64,000 nt of DNA, taken from contig NZ_LT670817.1 of assembly GCF_900129425.1 (NCBI RefSeq), positions 1,550,001 through 1,614,000 of the forward strand. The letters are read 5' to 3'. Both the position numbers and the translations under genes were made by a program. This document shows, one piece after another, positions 8,783-17,939 of the stretch. The notes beneath the pieces are model-generated. The model saw only the letters and a program-made list of their open reading frames with translations, was not told the DNA's origin and did not search any database. Position 1 is the first letter of the stretch. Every line of letters begins with the position of its first letter. The DNA comes from Bradyrhizobium erythrophlei. Its GTDB lineage: Bacteria; Pseudomonadota; Alphaproteobacteria; Rhizobiales; Xanthobacteraceae.

Positions 8783-9661
8783 GTGGCGCGCAAAGCCAAA
8801 GCGACAACATGGACCCGCACTGCATTATTAGACGCATTGAGCCAGCTACCGGACCACGCACCAATCTCAGAGGCATTTCCTGGATCAGGTGTACCTCTGA
8901 AAGAAAAATGGATTGGCTGGGTCTCGGATTACAACAGGGGCCGGCTTAAAAAGAACCCGTCCGCACGCACGATCTATAATCGGGTGCAACAACCACGATG
9001 GATTATATGGCTTGCTGAGGCAAGCGGGATCAATGCTCGTTTGATCCGGAAGGCGATCAATAGTGTCGCCCGTCACGTTATTCGCCAAACGCAGGCCAAG
9101 GAGACACGGCGTATCTTGCCTTGGACCCTCGTTGCTCGTCACCTTGAGCAGATGACATCATCTAGGCAACTCCCACGGCGCACGGTGACTAACATCGATC
9201 TGACTGAAGATCGGACATCGCTCGTGGCAGAGCTGGAACAAATCCGGAGGATCAAGGATCAAACAACGAGGAAATGCTTGATCGACGCCGGTCTCGGGCA
9301 GGGGCAGTTTCGTGTCGACGTCGAGAAGCTATGGAGAGGCGCGCGCGGGGTGACGGGCTGCAGGATTTCGGCAGTGCTCCGCGCTTCGCACATCAAGCCA
9401 TGGTCCCAATCGACCAATGAGGAACGCCTCAATCCGGAAAATGGGATTCTGCTTGCTGCACACATCGACGCTCTATTCGATCGAGGTCTCATCACTTTTC
9501 TAGATAACGGGACCATGCTGATATCCAAGCGGGTCAGCGATCGCGATCGGAAGCTCTTGAGGTTATCAGGACGACTACGGTGCCCGCCGAAAAAAGGCCT
9601 ACGCCACTTCCTCGGCCGTCACCGGCGTAACTTCTTAGAACGAGAGAGATACGGCGAATAG
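8783..9661 (+). CDS. HNH endonuclease-domain protein
   Basis: The C-terminal third holds an HNH nuclease core of the HNH_2 type: ASHIKPWS, NPENGILLAAHIDALFD and GLITFLDNG. The first His, the Asn and the last His coordinate the metal. The N-terminal 170 residues look like a DNA-binding or specificity region that I cannot assign. The GTG start at 8783 has GGAG 6 bases upstream and is preferred; the frame stays open back to 8588. Such genes are solitary restriction-like or selfish nucleases. It has no methyltransferase neighbour. Confidence 0.82.
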   Translation: MARKAKATTWTRTALLDALSQLPDHAPISEAFPGSGVPLKEKWIGWVSDYNRGRLKKNPSARTIYNRVQQPRWIIWLAEASGINARLIRKAINSVARHVIRQTQAKETRRILPWTLVARHLEQMTSSRQLPRRTVTNIDLTEDRTSLVAELEQIRRIKDQTTRKCLIDAGLGQGQFRVDVEKLWRGARGVTGCRISAVLRASHIKPWSQSTNEERLNPENGILLAAHIDALFDRGLITFLDNGTMLISKRVSDRDRKLLRLSGRLRCPPKKGLRHFLGRHRRNFLERERYGE

Positions 9662-9982
9662 CGCCTTGCGCTGTCCCGCGCGGCTTCTAAGAAACCGCGT
9701 TGGGCTTTGTCTTGTGGGGTCGAAGGGCACGGATCAATCGGTCAGCCGACTTTTCTTATTGGCACGAAGCTGTCGATCCGGGATGTCTGCTATCCGGTCG
9801 TTACCGGGACTAAACCGGACGAGGGCCGAGAGCGCGGGCGGGTTGGAGCCGATCTTCGATTCATAACGGCGGATCAAGATCCGCCCTACTCGCTACGGCT
9901 TGCTGACGGTCGCGCGGGTTTTGCCAGGGTCGCGCGGGCGTGATACCGCACTCCACATGGCTGCAATGCATGTGGGATCATA
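9662..9982. other. Spacer with small perfect hairpin
   Basis: There is no coding frame. A perfect hairpin at 9868-9885 (GGCGGATC-AA-GATCCGCC) could terminate the HNH transcript, although no T-run follows. Nothing else is evident. Confidence 0.4.
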
Positions 9983-11275
9983 ATGACAACGATGAATGGT
10001 GCCGTTCCCGTCCGGGCGTTTTTTCGGGAAATCCGCGCAATCCCTGGTACGGTTTCCGGTCGGGTCGTCATCCTGGTAGCGCTTTGCTACTTGCTGAACA
10101 TGATCGACCGCAACGTCGTCTCGGTCGCGGCGCCTGAGATCCAAAGGGAATTCGGCCTCACTAACACCCAGCTCGGTCTGGCATTCTCGGTCTTCGGCTT
10201 TCCCTATCTCCTGCAGGCGCCGGTCGGCTGGCTGTGCGACAAATGGGGAAGCCGGCTTGGACTGACCATATTCGGCTCGATCTGGTCGCTGGCGACCATC
10301 CTCTGCGGCCTGTCGTCGAGCCTTGCCGGCCTGGTCGGCGCGCGCGCCCTGCTGGGGCTCGGCGAAGCCGCCCCGTTCCCGGCCATGACGCGCGTCATCG
10401 CCGATTGGACGCCGCCGACGCGCCGCAGCTTCATGCAGGGGCTGACGCACAGTTTCGTCTCGATCGGCACCACCGCGACGCCGCCGCTGGTTGCCTGGCT
10501 GATGGGTTATGTGGGCTGGCGCGGCGCCTTCCTGATGCTTGGTGGCATCAGCGCCGTCTGGGTGGTGGTGTGGGCCTGGCGTTTCCGTGACGATCCGCGC
10601 ACCCACCCAGAGGTGACCAAAGAGGAGCTTGCGCAGCTTGTTTTCACCCGCAAGGTCGAGGCGAAGGCGCCGTGGCGCCGCCTGATCCCGGCGATGCTGC
10701 CGCCGACGCTGGTTTACCTGTGCCTGAGTGCAACGTTCTGGACGTTCTGGACCTGGCTGCCGACCTATTTCGCCAGGAGCTATCACCTCGAGCTCAAGAG
10801 TTCGGCGATCTTCACCTTCGGGGTGCTGTTCGCCGGAGTTTTCGGCGACATCAGCGGCGGCTGGCTGAGCGACTATCTTTACCGGCGCACCGGCAGTCTG
10901 CGGATCGGCCGCAATGCACTCATCGGCACGTCGCTGATCCTCGCCGCCGCTTGTATCGGCCCGGTGTTGTTCATCCGCGAGGTCAATCTGGCCGCGTTGG
11001 CGCTGGCGAGCGGATTCTTCTTCATTCGCGCGGCGGTTTCGCCGACCTGGGCGGTCTGCACCGACATCGCGCCGGCCTGGGCGGGTTCGGCCGGCGGCAT
11101 GCTCAATACCGGCTCCGCCGTTTCGTCGATCTGCGCGCCGCTGGCCTTCGGCTTCATCGCCGACCTCACCGGCAATTATTCGACGCCGTTCAGCGCGTCG
11201 CTGTGCCTGCTGCTGGTGGGCGCCGCGATGTGTCTGGTCATGCGGCCGGACCGTCAGGTCCAGGACGTCGCCTGA
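9983..11275 (+). CDS. MFS transporter, ACS (anion:cation symporter) type
   Basis: The 430-residue protein has about 12 hydrophobic segments and the MFS loop-2 signature DKWGSR after helix 2. The N-terminal LCYLLNMIDRNVVSVAAP and the GEAAPFPAMTR motif match the ACS group that moves organic anions such as hexuronates, tartrate or phthalate with protons. It sits in the inner membrane. The substrate is not readable. It has no adjacent catabolic gene and stands alone between an HNH gene and a patatin. Confidence 0.88.
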   Translation: MTTMNGAVPVRAFFREIRAIPGTVSGRVVILVALCYLLNMIDRNVVSVAAPEIQREFGLTNTQLGLAFSVFGFPYLLQAPVGWLCDKWGSRLGLTIFGSIWSLATILCGLSSSLAGLVGARALLGLGEAAPFPAMTRVIADWTPPTRRSFMQGLTHSFVSIGTTATPPLVAWLMGYVGWRGAFLMLGGISAVWVVVWAWRFRDDPRTHPEVTKEELAQLVFTRKVEAKAPWRRLIPAMLPPTLVYLCLSATFWTFWTWLPTYFARSYHLELKSSAIFTFGVLFAGVFGDISGGWLSDYLYRRTGSLRIGRNALIGTSLILAAACIGPVLFIREVNLAALALASGFFFIRAAVSPTWAVCTDIAPAWAGSAGGMLNTGSAVSSICAPLAFGFIADLTGNYSTPFSASLCLLLVGAAMCLVMRPDRQVQDVA

Positions 11276-11441
11276 CCGGCAATCCCCCGGTTTTGCAGGA
11301 ATAGGTAACGTCCATTATCGCTGACCATCGTCGTTACAGGGATTGTCCCGGGCAGGGCAGCGCTAAGCCGGCTCGGGGCCTCGTCGAACGCCTTGTTGCC
11401 CAACGCGGTTCGAACATGCGCCGATGCCGGTGCGGTCACAA

Positions 11442-12620
11442 TTAGCCAGCGGCCTTGTTCAACGAATCCTTCGAGGTATCCCCTATCGGACCCTTTGCGC
11501 GAACGTCGAATGTGCGCGCTCCCACCTCCGGCGGCATCGGCTCCAGCCACGGCGCAGCCATCAACGTTTCACGAGCATCGGATAGACCCTGCGCCCAACG
11601 AGTCTCCATTGTCAGGCGGTCGAATTCGTAGTCCTTTGATTGTCCCAGCGCGTGCTCCGGACGGTAAATCAGTTCAACAATGTCCATGGTGGTCACGCAG
11701 CGGAATTCATCGAGCAAGGCGGTTTCCGCGCCGCTCCTCAGATCGTCGGGCAGCTTCTCCCAAAGCATGTTAATGCTGTGGCGCAGATCGTGCTGCCGCC
11801 GCAAGGTGTCCGTAACCGCCCGCGTTCGGCTGGAATAGCGGATGTCCTTGTCCCGCTCGCCCACCTCGTTCAAATCCCTGGGCAGGGCGCCGCGGGCCGG
11901 GAAAAGGTCCACCTGGAAGATGAGATGGCTGCGGCGCGGGTAATACTCGAGCACGTGTTGCAGCGGCGTATTCGATACCAGTCCGCCGTCCCAATAGTGC
12001 TCGCCATCGATTTCCACAGAGGGAAAGCCCGGCGGCAGCGCGCCGCTCGCAAGGACGTGCTCCGGCCTGATCTCGATCTCCGCATTGTCGAAGTATACGA
12101 AATTGCCTGTCCGGACGTTTACGGCTCCGACACTGAAGCGAATTTCCCTGGAATTGATGCGGTCGAAATCCACAAGCCGCTCCAATGTGGATTTGAGCGA
12201 GTTCGTGTCGTAGTAGCTGGTCGGCGTGCGGCCGAACCACCAGTCGGCAGGCTTGCGCGGTGCGAAGAAGTTTGTCTGGCCTAGAAGCAACGCTTGCATC
12301 GCGCTAATCTGCTTTGCAAGGTCGAAGGGCAGACCCGCGCCGTTGAAGAGACCGGAAATCGGTACGGCCCATCTCGTGGGCGTCGTGATCGCGCGCCAGA
12401 ACTCGCGCAGCTTTTCGACGCGCGTTTCAGGTGAATTGCCGGCGATCAAAGCGGCATTGATTGCGCCGATCGAGATCCCGGCCACCCAGTCAGGCTTGTA
12501 GTCCGACGAGGCAAGCGCCTCGTAAACGCCGGCTTGATAGCTTCCGAGGGCGCCCCCGCCTTGCAGGACGAGTGCAACCTTCTTCGTGTAGGATTTTGGC
12601 CGCAAGGCAGCTTGCTTCAT
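11442..12620 (-). CDS. Patatin-like phospholipase (with DUF3734-like C-terminus)
   Basis: A Ser-Asp dyad acyl hydrolase acting on membrane or storage lipids. Visible marks are the oxyanion loop GGGALGSYQ (residues 21-29), the nucleophile elbow GISIG (Ser50) and the DGG catalytic Asp motif (YWDGGLVSN). The last 150 residues match the extension of alphaproteobacterial patatins (DUF3734). The start at 12620 has AGGACGGACA upstream; the 22 extra residues to 12686 look spurious. There is no signal peptide. It is monocistronic. Confidence 0.9.
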   Translation of the reverse strand: MKQAALRPKSYTKKVALVLQGGGALGSYQAGVYEALASSDYKPDWVAGISIGAINAALIAGNSPETRVEKLREFWRAITTPTRWAVPISGLFNGAGLPFDLAKQISAMQALLLGQTNFFAPRKPADWWFGRTPTSYYDTNSLKSTLERLVDFDRINSREIRFSVGAVNVRTGNFVYFDNAEIEIRPEHVLASGALPPGFPSVEIDGEHYWDGGLVSNTPLQHVLEYYPRRSHLIFQVDLFPARGALPRDLNEVGERDKDIRYSSRTRAVTDTLRRQHDLRHSINMLWEKLPDDLRSGAETALLDEFRCVTTMDIVELIYRPEHALGQSKDYEFDRLTMETRWAQGLSDARETLMAAPWLEPMPPEVGARTFDVRAKGPIGDTSKDSLNKAAG

Positions 12621-12682
12621 TGTCCGTCCTCTGTATTTTATCGATATGAATTGTCCGCGCCAAGCGAACTTCCAGTCGAGAC

Positions 12683-12771
12683 CCAACCAAATTCGAGCTA
12701 GTCATCAATCTCGAAGCCGCCAAGACACTCGGCCTCACGATACCGGAATCGTTCCTGCTGCGCTGCGCGCC
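12683..12771 (+). pseudogene. Remnant of ABC-type substrate-binding protein (C-terminus)
   Basis: The translation PTKFELVINLEAAKTLGLT then IPESFLLR matches the conserved C-terminus of PF04392-type ABC substrate-binding proteins. After that the frame shifts away from the expected ending. No other part of the gene is present, so it is a deletion scar. Confidence 0.55.
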
Positions 12772-13059
12772 GACTAGGTGTGATCGGATAAAGCAGATAG
12801 TTGCTGCGGTGCATGAGTCTCTTCATGGCACTTTTCGGACTGAGCGCGATGTCAAACTTTAGTCCGTGATGCGCTCAAGAGCGGACATTCGTCGCGGGCA
12901 GTGGGTCGCGTAAATCAAAATTGGCCACCTCCCTTAAGGCCGTTCGTTGCCCCCTGACGGGCTCAATCGGCTACCCCGCTTCCCTTGCGACGTGGTCTTG
13001 TAGGAGCGTTCCCGATTTCCTGTCCTTCGCTATTCAGGATGGTTATCTGTCGACCAGCG

Positions 13060-13545
13060 GGGGCCCTGCAGATAATTTCTGAATTTCAGAAATCATCCTT
13101 GACGCCGGACCCAAATCACCTCTATATCCTCCGCCATCCACCCCACAGAGGGGCGTATCGCGATCGTCACGGACGCGGGGTTGGTGCGGTGGACGCGGAT
13201 GGTGCGACTGACGAGAGCACCGGAGGCGGACGGCGAAGACGTGTGGTCCTGACGCCTCGACGCTGGCGTCAAGTGGGCGGAGGTAACTCCGCAAACGACG
13301 GTGTCAACAAGCCGATCACCGGGGAGAGCGCGGTATAAGCCGTAAACCATTGCGTGCGGGAATGCTGGGTGATTTCCGGTGGCTCGCTGTGAATACTCGT
13401 GTGCATACTTGCTACCAATATGCGCACACGAGGCTGCGGGTGCATCGGGCGCCCGGCATTCCCCGCGCCCTCTGTTTTCAGGGCGGGTGTTTTTGGCAAA
13501 CCTCGGACGCACTGCGCCGCGAGAATGCGAACCTGTATCTGTATT
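13060..13545. repeat. Long dispersed Bradyrhizobium-type intergenic repeat
   Basis: This is a non-coding-looking stretch beginning near the TTTCTGAATTTCAGAAA palindrome. It goes through CACCCCACAGAGGGGCGTA and AGCCGTAAACCATTGCG to CACACGAGGCTGCGGGTGC. I recall the same order of phrases in many Bradyrhizobium intergenic regions, where it is often miscalled as small ORFs. Copy number has to be counted in the full genome. Confidence 0.45.
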
Positions 13546-13548
13546 TGC

Positions 13549-13630
13549 CGTCATTGCGAGGAGCGAAGCGACGAAGCAATCCATTCTTTCTTTCTGCTCT
13601 ATGGATTGCTTCGCTTCGCTCGCAATGACG
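13549..13630. repeat. Palindromic repeat with 30-bp arms
   Basis: CGTCATTGCGAGGAGCGAAG at the left and CTTCGCTCGCAATGACG at the right form a near-perfect long hairpin around a short T/C-rich loop (13593-13600). It is a REP/BIME-like mobile palindrome. It is immediately followed by another repeat block (13700-13805). Confidence 0.75.
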
Positions 13631-13699
13631 GTCCTAGATAATCGTGCTTTAGCTATTTGAAATTTGAATATGATGAGGCCGTCGCCGTAGCCGAGCAGC

Positions 13700-13805
13700 C
13701 TTACCTCGCCCCGCTTGCGGGGTCGAGACGAGCGAAGCTCGCTCTTAGAGGTCGGAGACGGAGCGCAGCGAAGTCTCCGGGTGAGGGGGACTCTCAGCGA
13801 GTCGC
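13700..13805. repeat. Second palindromic intergenic repeat block
   Basis: CTCGCCCCGCTTGCGGGG, then GAGACGAGCGAAGCTCGCTC, then TCTCCGGGTGAGGGGGACTC form nested short hairpins of a type common between Nitrobacteraceae genes. There is no coding potential. With the preceding blocks it makes the 12.7-13.8 kb interval a repeat sink. Confidence 0.5.
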
Positions 13806-13846
13806 GCTGGTTGAAAGAAGCCGACGACAGCTAGTTGGGAAGCAAA

Positions 13847-14122
13847 TTACTGCTTCGCCATCTGAATCGAAAACTCACCGTTGCGGACGCGGACGGGAAG
13901 GCCTTCCACGAATTTTGCCACCGCGTCTTCGCCGTAGGTTCCAACAAGTTCGGCGAAGGCTGCGAACAGGCTGGCCTGCGCCAGGCAATCGCCATCGACG
14001 CCATCGTGCCGCGCCTCCGCCCAGGCCTCGTTGAGATAGCTGAGCGCGGCCTGCTTCTGCTCGTGATCGGGCAGCGGGTCGCGGGCGGTTGTGAAGGACG
14101 CTGGATAGCTCATGAAGCTCAA
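13847..14122 (-). CDS. Small conserved hypothetical protein, 91 aa
   Basis: The mostly helical small protein has no signal peptide and no cysteine cluster. Its middle (LSYLNEAWAEARHDGVDGDCLAQ, quoted here only as residues 27-50) and its C-terminus (FVEGLPVRVRNGEF) look like a genuine folded cytosolic domain. I know of no function. It is flanked by repeats on its downstream side. Confidence 0.6.
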   Translation of the reverse strand: MSFMSYPASFTTARDPLPDHEQKQAALSYLNEAWAEARHDGVDGDCLAQASLFAAFAELVGTYGEDAVAKFVEGLPVRVRNGEFSIQMAKQ

Positions 14123-14268
14123 CAGTCTGTGCGCGGGTCCAGGGCGGAGCGCGTCGAATATGCGAGGTTTAGCATGCAGCGCTGCGCCGCCTAGACCAGT
14201 TCTTTAGGAAAGGTTAACGGCGCTGACGAAGATGAATTGACTGTTCCGAAACCGGGTTTCGCGCCGCT

Positions 14269-14646
14269 CTAATTGGCGTAGCGGGCCGTCAGATCCCGTG
14301 AAATCTTCGAGCCTTCCTCGATGTACCGGCGGATCGCAACCGTGGCTGCCGGCGTGCAAGTCCGGTAGGTTTGCTGGAACCCGTTATAGCCGCGGTTGAA
14401 GCCCGCGATCATGCGGGTGCGGCGATCGCCCGAAGGGGTTTCGGCATCGATCAGCGCCTGCATTTCATTGCGCCATTTCGGGCCGTCATTGGTGCCGCAA
14501 ATGCCGCGAAGGTAATGCAAGGTACCGAGGATTTCCGCCAGCCGCTGCAGGTCGCCGTCGAACGGCGCAGCCGCATCCTCGGCCCGCGCAGGGCCGGAAA
14601 TGCATACCGAGATCAGGATGAGAGCGGCCAGAAAATGCTTTGACAT
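14269..14646 (-). CDS. TIGR02301-type secreted protein
   Basis: The signal peptide runs from MSKHFLAALILISVCIS to PARA (cleavage near residue 23), so the product is probably periplasmic. The mature part carries the family pattern: LRGICG, then DGPKWRNEM, FNRGYNGF, and YRTC near the end, with two conserved Cys that could pair. The family is confined largely to Rhizobiales and has no known role. The start at 14646 is chosen because the 12 residues further upstream precede a better signal peptide. Confidence 0.8.
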   Translation of the reverse strand: MSKHFLAALILISVCISGPARAEDAAAPFDGDLQRLAEILGTLHYLRGICGTNDGPKWRNEMQALIDAETPSGDRRTRMIAGFNRGYNGFQQTYRTCTPAATVAIRRYIEEGSKISRDLTARYAN

Positions 14647-14725
14647 GAATGGGTCCGGGACGGCCGTGATATGCCTTTTCAATGCGCTGGAAGCAAGGCG
14701 CAGGGACGCGGGAATGGGCCAGCTT

Positions 14726-15157
14726 TCAAGCCCCGATCAGGCTCCGGGCGGCCTGGATGACCTCCTCAAGGCCGCCGGTAAGCTTGAGATCGCCGAGCGC
14801 GTCCGGTGCCATCCACCTGACATCGTCGAGTTCGTCGTTCAGGAACGGCTCGCCGGAACTCCAGCGCGCGGCGAATGACATGATCAGGTAGTGCCCGCTG
14901 CCGGCGGCTCCCGGCAGCACCTCGCGCCATCCGGCGAGGCCGACGATGTCGATTTTGAGCGCGGTTTCTTCGTCGACTTCGCGATGCAGCGCTGAGTGCA
15001 GCGATTCGCCGAATTCGACCCGTCCGCCCGGCAGCGAGTAAAAGCCCTTGGCCGGCGATCGCGCACGCCGCACCAGCAGGATCCTGCCGTCACGAAAGAT
15101 CGCCGCGCTGACGGCAAGTTGGGGATGCCGGGGCTGGACGGGGGACGCCGCTGACAT
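14726..15157 (-). CDS. NUDIX hydrolase, 143 aa
   Basis: It hydrolyses nucleoside-diphosphate-linked compounds. The NUDIX box spans residues about 44-66: GGRVEFGES, then HREVDEET, with the metal-binding Glu residues in REVDEE. The final Gly of the box is Ala. Overall length and fold match the ADP-ribose/8-oxo-dGTP-type single-domain group; the substrate is unknown. Its ATG overlaps the stop of the upstream gene 15157-15669 by one base (TGATG), so translation is coupled. Confidence 0.88.
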   Translation of the reverse strand: MSAASPVQPRHPQLAVSAAIFRDGRILLVRRARSPAKGFYSLPGGRVEFGESLHSALHREVDEETALKIDIVGLAGWREVLPGAAGSGHYLIMSFAARWSSGEPFLNDELDDVRWMAPDALGDLKLTGGLEEVIQAARSLIGA

Positions 15158-15669
15158 CAGTGGGTCATGACGTAGTCGACGTCGGCCTCGGCGCCGCCAT
15201 TGATGATCCCGCCGGCCAGCGCCACCAATGGCTTGACCCAGCCGGTGGCCTGCTCGGCCAGCGTGGCGCGGGTCTTGTCCTGCCGGACTTCGCGCATGGC
15301 TGCGCTGACGGCAGTCAGAATCGAGGTCATCGCGCTGGTGATATTGTCGAATTCGGCGCGGATCTGGGGGGCGGTGGATTCATAGGCCGAGATCGCGAGG
15401 TCGCGCGCCTTGAAATTGGACGCCGTGAAATGCTCGGCATAGGAGAGCGGGTGCCAGAGCAGGAAATCTTCCGCGCAGTCCGGCATGTCCGGAATCATCT
15501 CGAGCAGCATGATGGCTTCGTTGAAATGATTCAGATAATCGGTGGCAAGTCCGGTGCGGGGATTGATATTGGCCTCCCGCAACTGGGCGGCGCGCGAATC
15601 CTCGGCGCGGCCAGCCTTTCCGGGTGCCGGGCGATTGGACGATGCGGTTTTGCCAGTCGTTGATGTCAT
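15157..15669 (-). CDS. Conserved hypothetical protein, 170 aa
   Basis: No named domain. The first 35 residues are polar and disordered. A helical body follows (LNHFNEAIMLLEMIPDMPD, residues about 46-64, and a long helix near 105-130). A Gly/Ala-rich segment near the C-terminus (LVALAGGIINGGAEAD) could be a short amphipathic or membrane-proximal helix. It is co-transcribed with the downstream NUDIX gene through a one-base overlap. The family appears restricted to Bradyrhizobium-like genomes. Confidence 0.65.
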   Translation of the reverse strand: MTSTTGKTASSNRPAPGKAGRAEDSRAAQLREANINPRTGLATDYLNHFNEAIMLLEMIPDMPDCAEDFLLWHPLSYAEHFTASNFKARDLAISAYESTAPQIRAEFDNITSAMTSILTAVSAAMREVRQDKTRATLAEQATGWVKPLVALAGGIINGGAEADVDYVMTH

Positions 15670-15731
15670 CTGCCGCAGTCTTGATGGTTGGGGTTAAAAG
15701 GTGCTGAACGGATGCCTACTTGGACCACAGA

Positions 15732-16499
15732 ATGTGCGGACGCTTCGTAATCACCTCGCCACCGGCCGCCCTGCGGCTGATCTTTGGCTATATCGAACAA
15801 CCCAATTTCCCGCCACGGCATAATGTCGCGCCGACCCAGCCGATACCGGTGGTTATCGTCGAAAATGGCGCCAGGCATTTCCGCCTGATGCGCTGGGGCC
15901 TGCTGCCGGCCTGGGTCAAGGACCCCCGTGAATTCAGCCTGCTGATCAATGCGCGCGGGGAAACCGTGCTGGAAAAGCCGGCCTTCAAGAACGCGATGAA
16001 GCGGCGGCGCTGCCTGATTCCGGCGGACGGCTATTATGAATGGCAGGGTTCCGAAAAGCGCAAACGGCCTCACTTCATCCATCGCCGCGACGGCAGCCCG
16101 ATCGGGCTCGCCGGGCTGGCGGAAACCTGGATCGGCCCCAACGGCGAGGAACTCGATACGGTGGCGATCGTCACGGCGCCGGCGGGCGCCGATCTCGCGG
16201 TGCTGCATCACCGCGTGCCCGTGACCATCGCGCCTGATGATTTCGAGCGCTGGCTCGATTGCCGCGCCGATGACACGGAAACGGCGATGGCCCTGCTGGC
16301 GCCGCCGCAAGAGGGCGAATTCGTCTGGCATGAGGTCTCCACGAGGGTTAACCGCGTCGCCAACGACGATGCGCAACTGGTGCTGCCGATCACGGCTGAG
16401 GAGATCGCGGCGGAGGAGCCGAAGCCTGTCAAGAAGGCCGCGGCGCGCAAGGTCGCGCCGGTGACGTCGGACGACAGCGGGCAGGGGTCGTTGTTTTGA
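15732..16499 (+). CDS. yedK: SRAP-domain protein (YedK/HMCES-like abasic-site shield)
   Basis: It covalently caps abasic sites in single-stranded DNA. The start at 15732 is fixed by function: after Met removal, Cys2 (MCGRF) is the residue that forms the thiazolidine crosslink, so the 4 upstream residues of the longer frame cannot be right. Other active-site parts are visible: NVAPTQ (Asn), GYYEW (Glu) and LHHRVP (His). The C-terminal 40 residues form a Lys/Ala-rich tail. It has 255 aa. Confidence 0.92.
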   Translation: MCGRFVITSPPAALRLIFGYIEQPNFPPRHNVAPTQPIPVVIVENGARHFRLMRWGLLPAWVKDPREFSLLINARGETVLEKPAFKNAMKRRRCLIPADGYYEWQGSEKRKRPHFIHRRDGSPIGLAGLAETWIGPNGEELDTVAIVTAPAGADLAVLHHRVPVTIAPDDFERWLDCRADDTETAMALLAPPQEGEFVWHEVSTRVNRVANDDAQLVLPITAEEIAAEEPKPVKKAAARKVAPVTSDDSGQGSLF

Positions 16500-16531
16500 A
16501 ATCTCTCGTCCGTCATGCCCGGCCTTGTGCC

Positions 16532-17801
16532 ACGGCTGTCCGGTTCAATTTTTGTGGACGAAGCGCATGGCATTGATTCTATTCGGTCCTGGACGTCTGC
16601 AAGCGATCCGGAACACGAATGGAGATCAACACCATGCGGCATGAGAATAGCGTATTTCATGGACTTCTGAAGCACGTTCCGTGGCATCAGTTCGACAGGC
16701 TTGTGGAAGACCATGATGCCGATGCGCGGGTGCGGCGACTTTCGACCAAGAGCCAGTTGGTGGCGTTGCTCTACGGCCAGTTTTCGGGTGCAGCGAGCTT
16801 GCGGGAGATCGTGACGGGGCTTTCGAGCCACGCCGTGCGGCTCTACCATGTGGGCGCCGGCCCGGTTCGGCGGTCGACCTTCTCGGATGCGAATGCACAG
16901 CGGCCTGCCGCCGTGTTCACCGAGCTGTTGGCGATCATGATGAAGCAGGCCCATCGCAGCCTGCGGCGCAAGCTCGCCGAGACCACCTATTTGATCGATG
17001 CCACGAGCGCACGCTTGAACGAGCGCAGCGCCGGCTGGGCTCGGTTCTCGGCCGGGGTCTGCGGGGCCAAAGTACACGTGATTTACGATGCCGACGCCGA
17101 TCGCCCGATCTATGCCGCAGTCACCACGGCCAAGGTCAACGATATCACCGCGGCCAAGCAAATGCCGATCGAGCCGGGAGCCACCTATGTCTTCGACCTT
17201 GGCTATTACGATTATGCCTGGTGGGCTGAACTCGACGCCGTCGGCTGCCGGATCGTCACCCGTTTCAAGTCCAATACTCCGCTCGATCTGGTCGAAGAGC
17301 TGGCGGTCACGGCTGGCAGCAACATCCTCTCCGACCGCATCGGTTATCTCCCCGCCCGCCAAGCCAGAAGCCGTCGCAATCCCATCAAGGATGCGGTGCG
17401 CGAGGTGAGGGTCGTGACCGAGAGCGGAACCGAGCTCCGCATCTTGTCGAACGACCTCGATGCCAGCGCCCAGGAGATCGCCGATCTCTACCGCAGGCGC
17501 TGGGCCATCGAACTGTTCTTCCGCTGGATCAAGCAGACCCTCAAGATCACTCGCTTCGTAGGCACCTCCGAGAATGCCGTACGCATCCAGATCGCCGTTG
17601 CGCTCATCGCCTTCTTGCTGCTGCGCCTGGCCCAAGCCGCCCACAAGAATATTCCCAGTCCGATCGTCTTCACCAGACTGATCCGCGCCAACCTCATGCA
17701 CCGCCGACCCATCGACAACCTGCTCCATCCATCGCCCTCGACCAGCCAAGATCAACGTCAGATGAGCCTCCAGCTATGCTAAATCTAAACCGGACAGCCG
17801 T
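16532..17801 (+). mobile_element. IS4-family insertion sequence, complete (1270 bp)
   Basis: The ends are perfect 14-bp inverted repeats, ACGGCTGTCCGGTT (16532-16545) and AACCGGACAGCCGT (17788-17801). They are flanked by an 11-bp direct repeat GGCCTTGTGCC (16521-16531 and 17802-17812), a length typical of IS4-family target duplication. It has one full-length transposase gene. The perfect termini and duplication suggest a recent insertion. Confidence 0.9.
16619..17782 (+). CDS. IS4-family transposase
   Basis: A DDE transposase of 387 aa. The N-terminal DUF4372-like region (HVPWHQFDRLVEDHDAD) is followed by the catalytic core: LIDATSARL (first Asp), VFDLGYYDY (second Asp), and the YREK-type segment LYRRRWAIELFFRWIKQTL with the catalytic Glu. 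No frameshift or stop is seen, so it should be active. Met6 (16634) is an alternative start. Confidence 0.92.
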   Translation: MEINTMRHENSVFHGLLKHVPWHQFDRLVEDHDADARVRRLSTKSQLVALLYGQFSGAASLREIVTGLSSHAVRLYHVGAGPVRRSTFSDANAQRPAAVFTELLAIMMKQAHRSLRRKLAETTYLIDATSARLNERSAGWARFSAGVCGAKVHVIYDADADRPIYAAVTTAKVNDITAAKQMPIEPGATYVFDLGYYDYAWWAELDAVGCRIVTRFKSNTPLDLVEELAVTAGSNILSDRIGYLPARQARSRRNPIKDAVREVRVVTESGTELRILSNDLDASAQEIADLYRRRWAIELFFRWIKQTLKITRFVGTSENAVRIQIAVALIAFLLLRLAQAAHKNIPSPIVFTRLIRANLMHRRPIDNLLHPSPSTSQDQRQMSLQLC

Positions 17802-17939
17802 GGCCTTGTGCCGGGCATCCACGTCTTGCTTCCTTGAAGGTGTTAAGACGTGGATGGCCGGGACAAGCCCGGCCATGACGATCTTACATCTGTTCGAAAT
17901 CCAACTTTCGAAAATCATTCAGCACCGCGTATTGCAGCA

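Larger units (their letters stand above)
16511..17880. repeat. Long palindromic repeat interrupted by the IS4 element
   Basis: Without the IS, 16511-16531 joins 17813-17880. The left arm starts CGTCATGCCCGG and runs to CATCCACGTCTT; the right arm is AAGACGTGGATGGCC through GGCCATGACG. The arms are about 36 bp each with only a few mismatches. It is a BIME-like hairpin between the SRAP gene and the racemase-like gene. Confidence 0.8.

Noticed and set aside
13093..13584. 163-aa minus-strand ORF
   Set aside because: It lies entirely in the dispersed intergenic repeat and reads through the palindrome; its composition is not protein-like.
16208..17755. 515-aa ORF antisense to the IS4 transposase and SRAP gene
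   Set aside because: A shadow frame of two well-supported genes on the other strand, typical of high-GC DNA.
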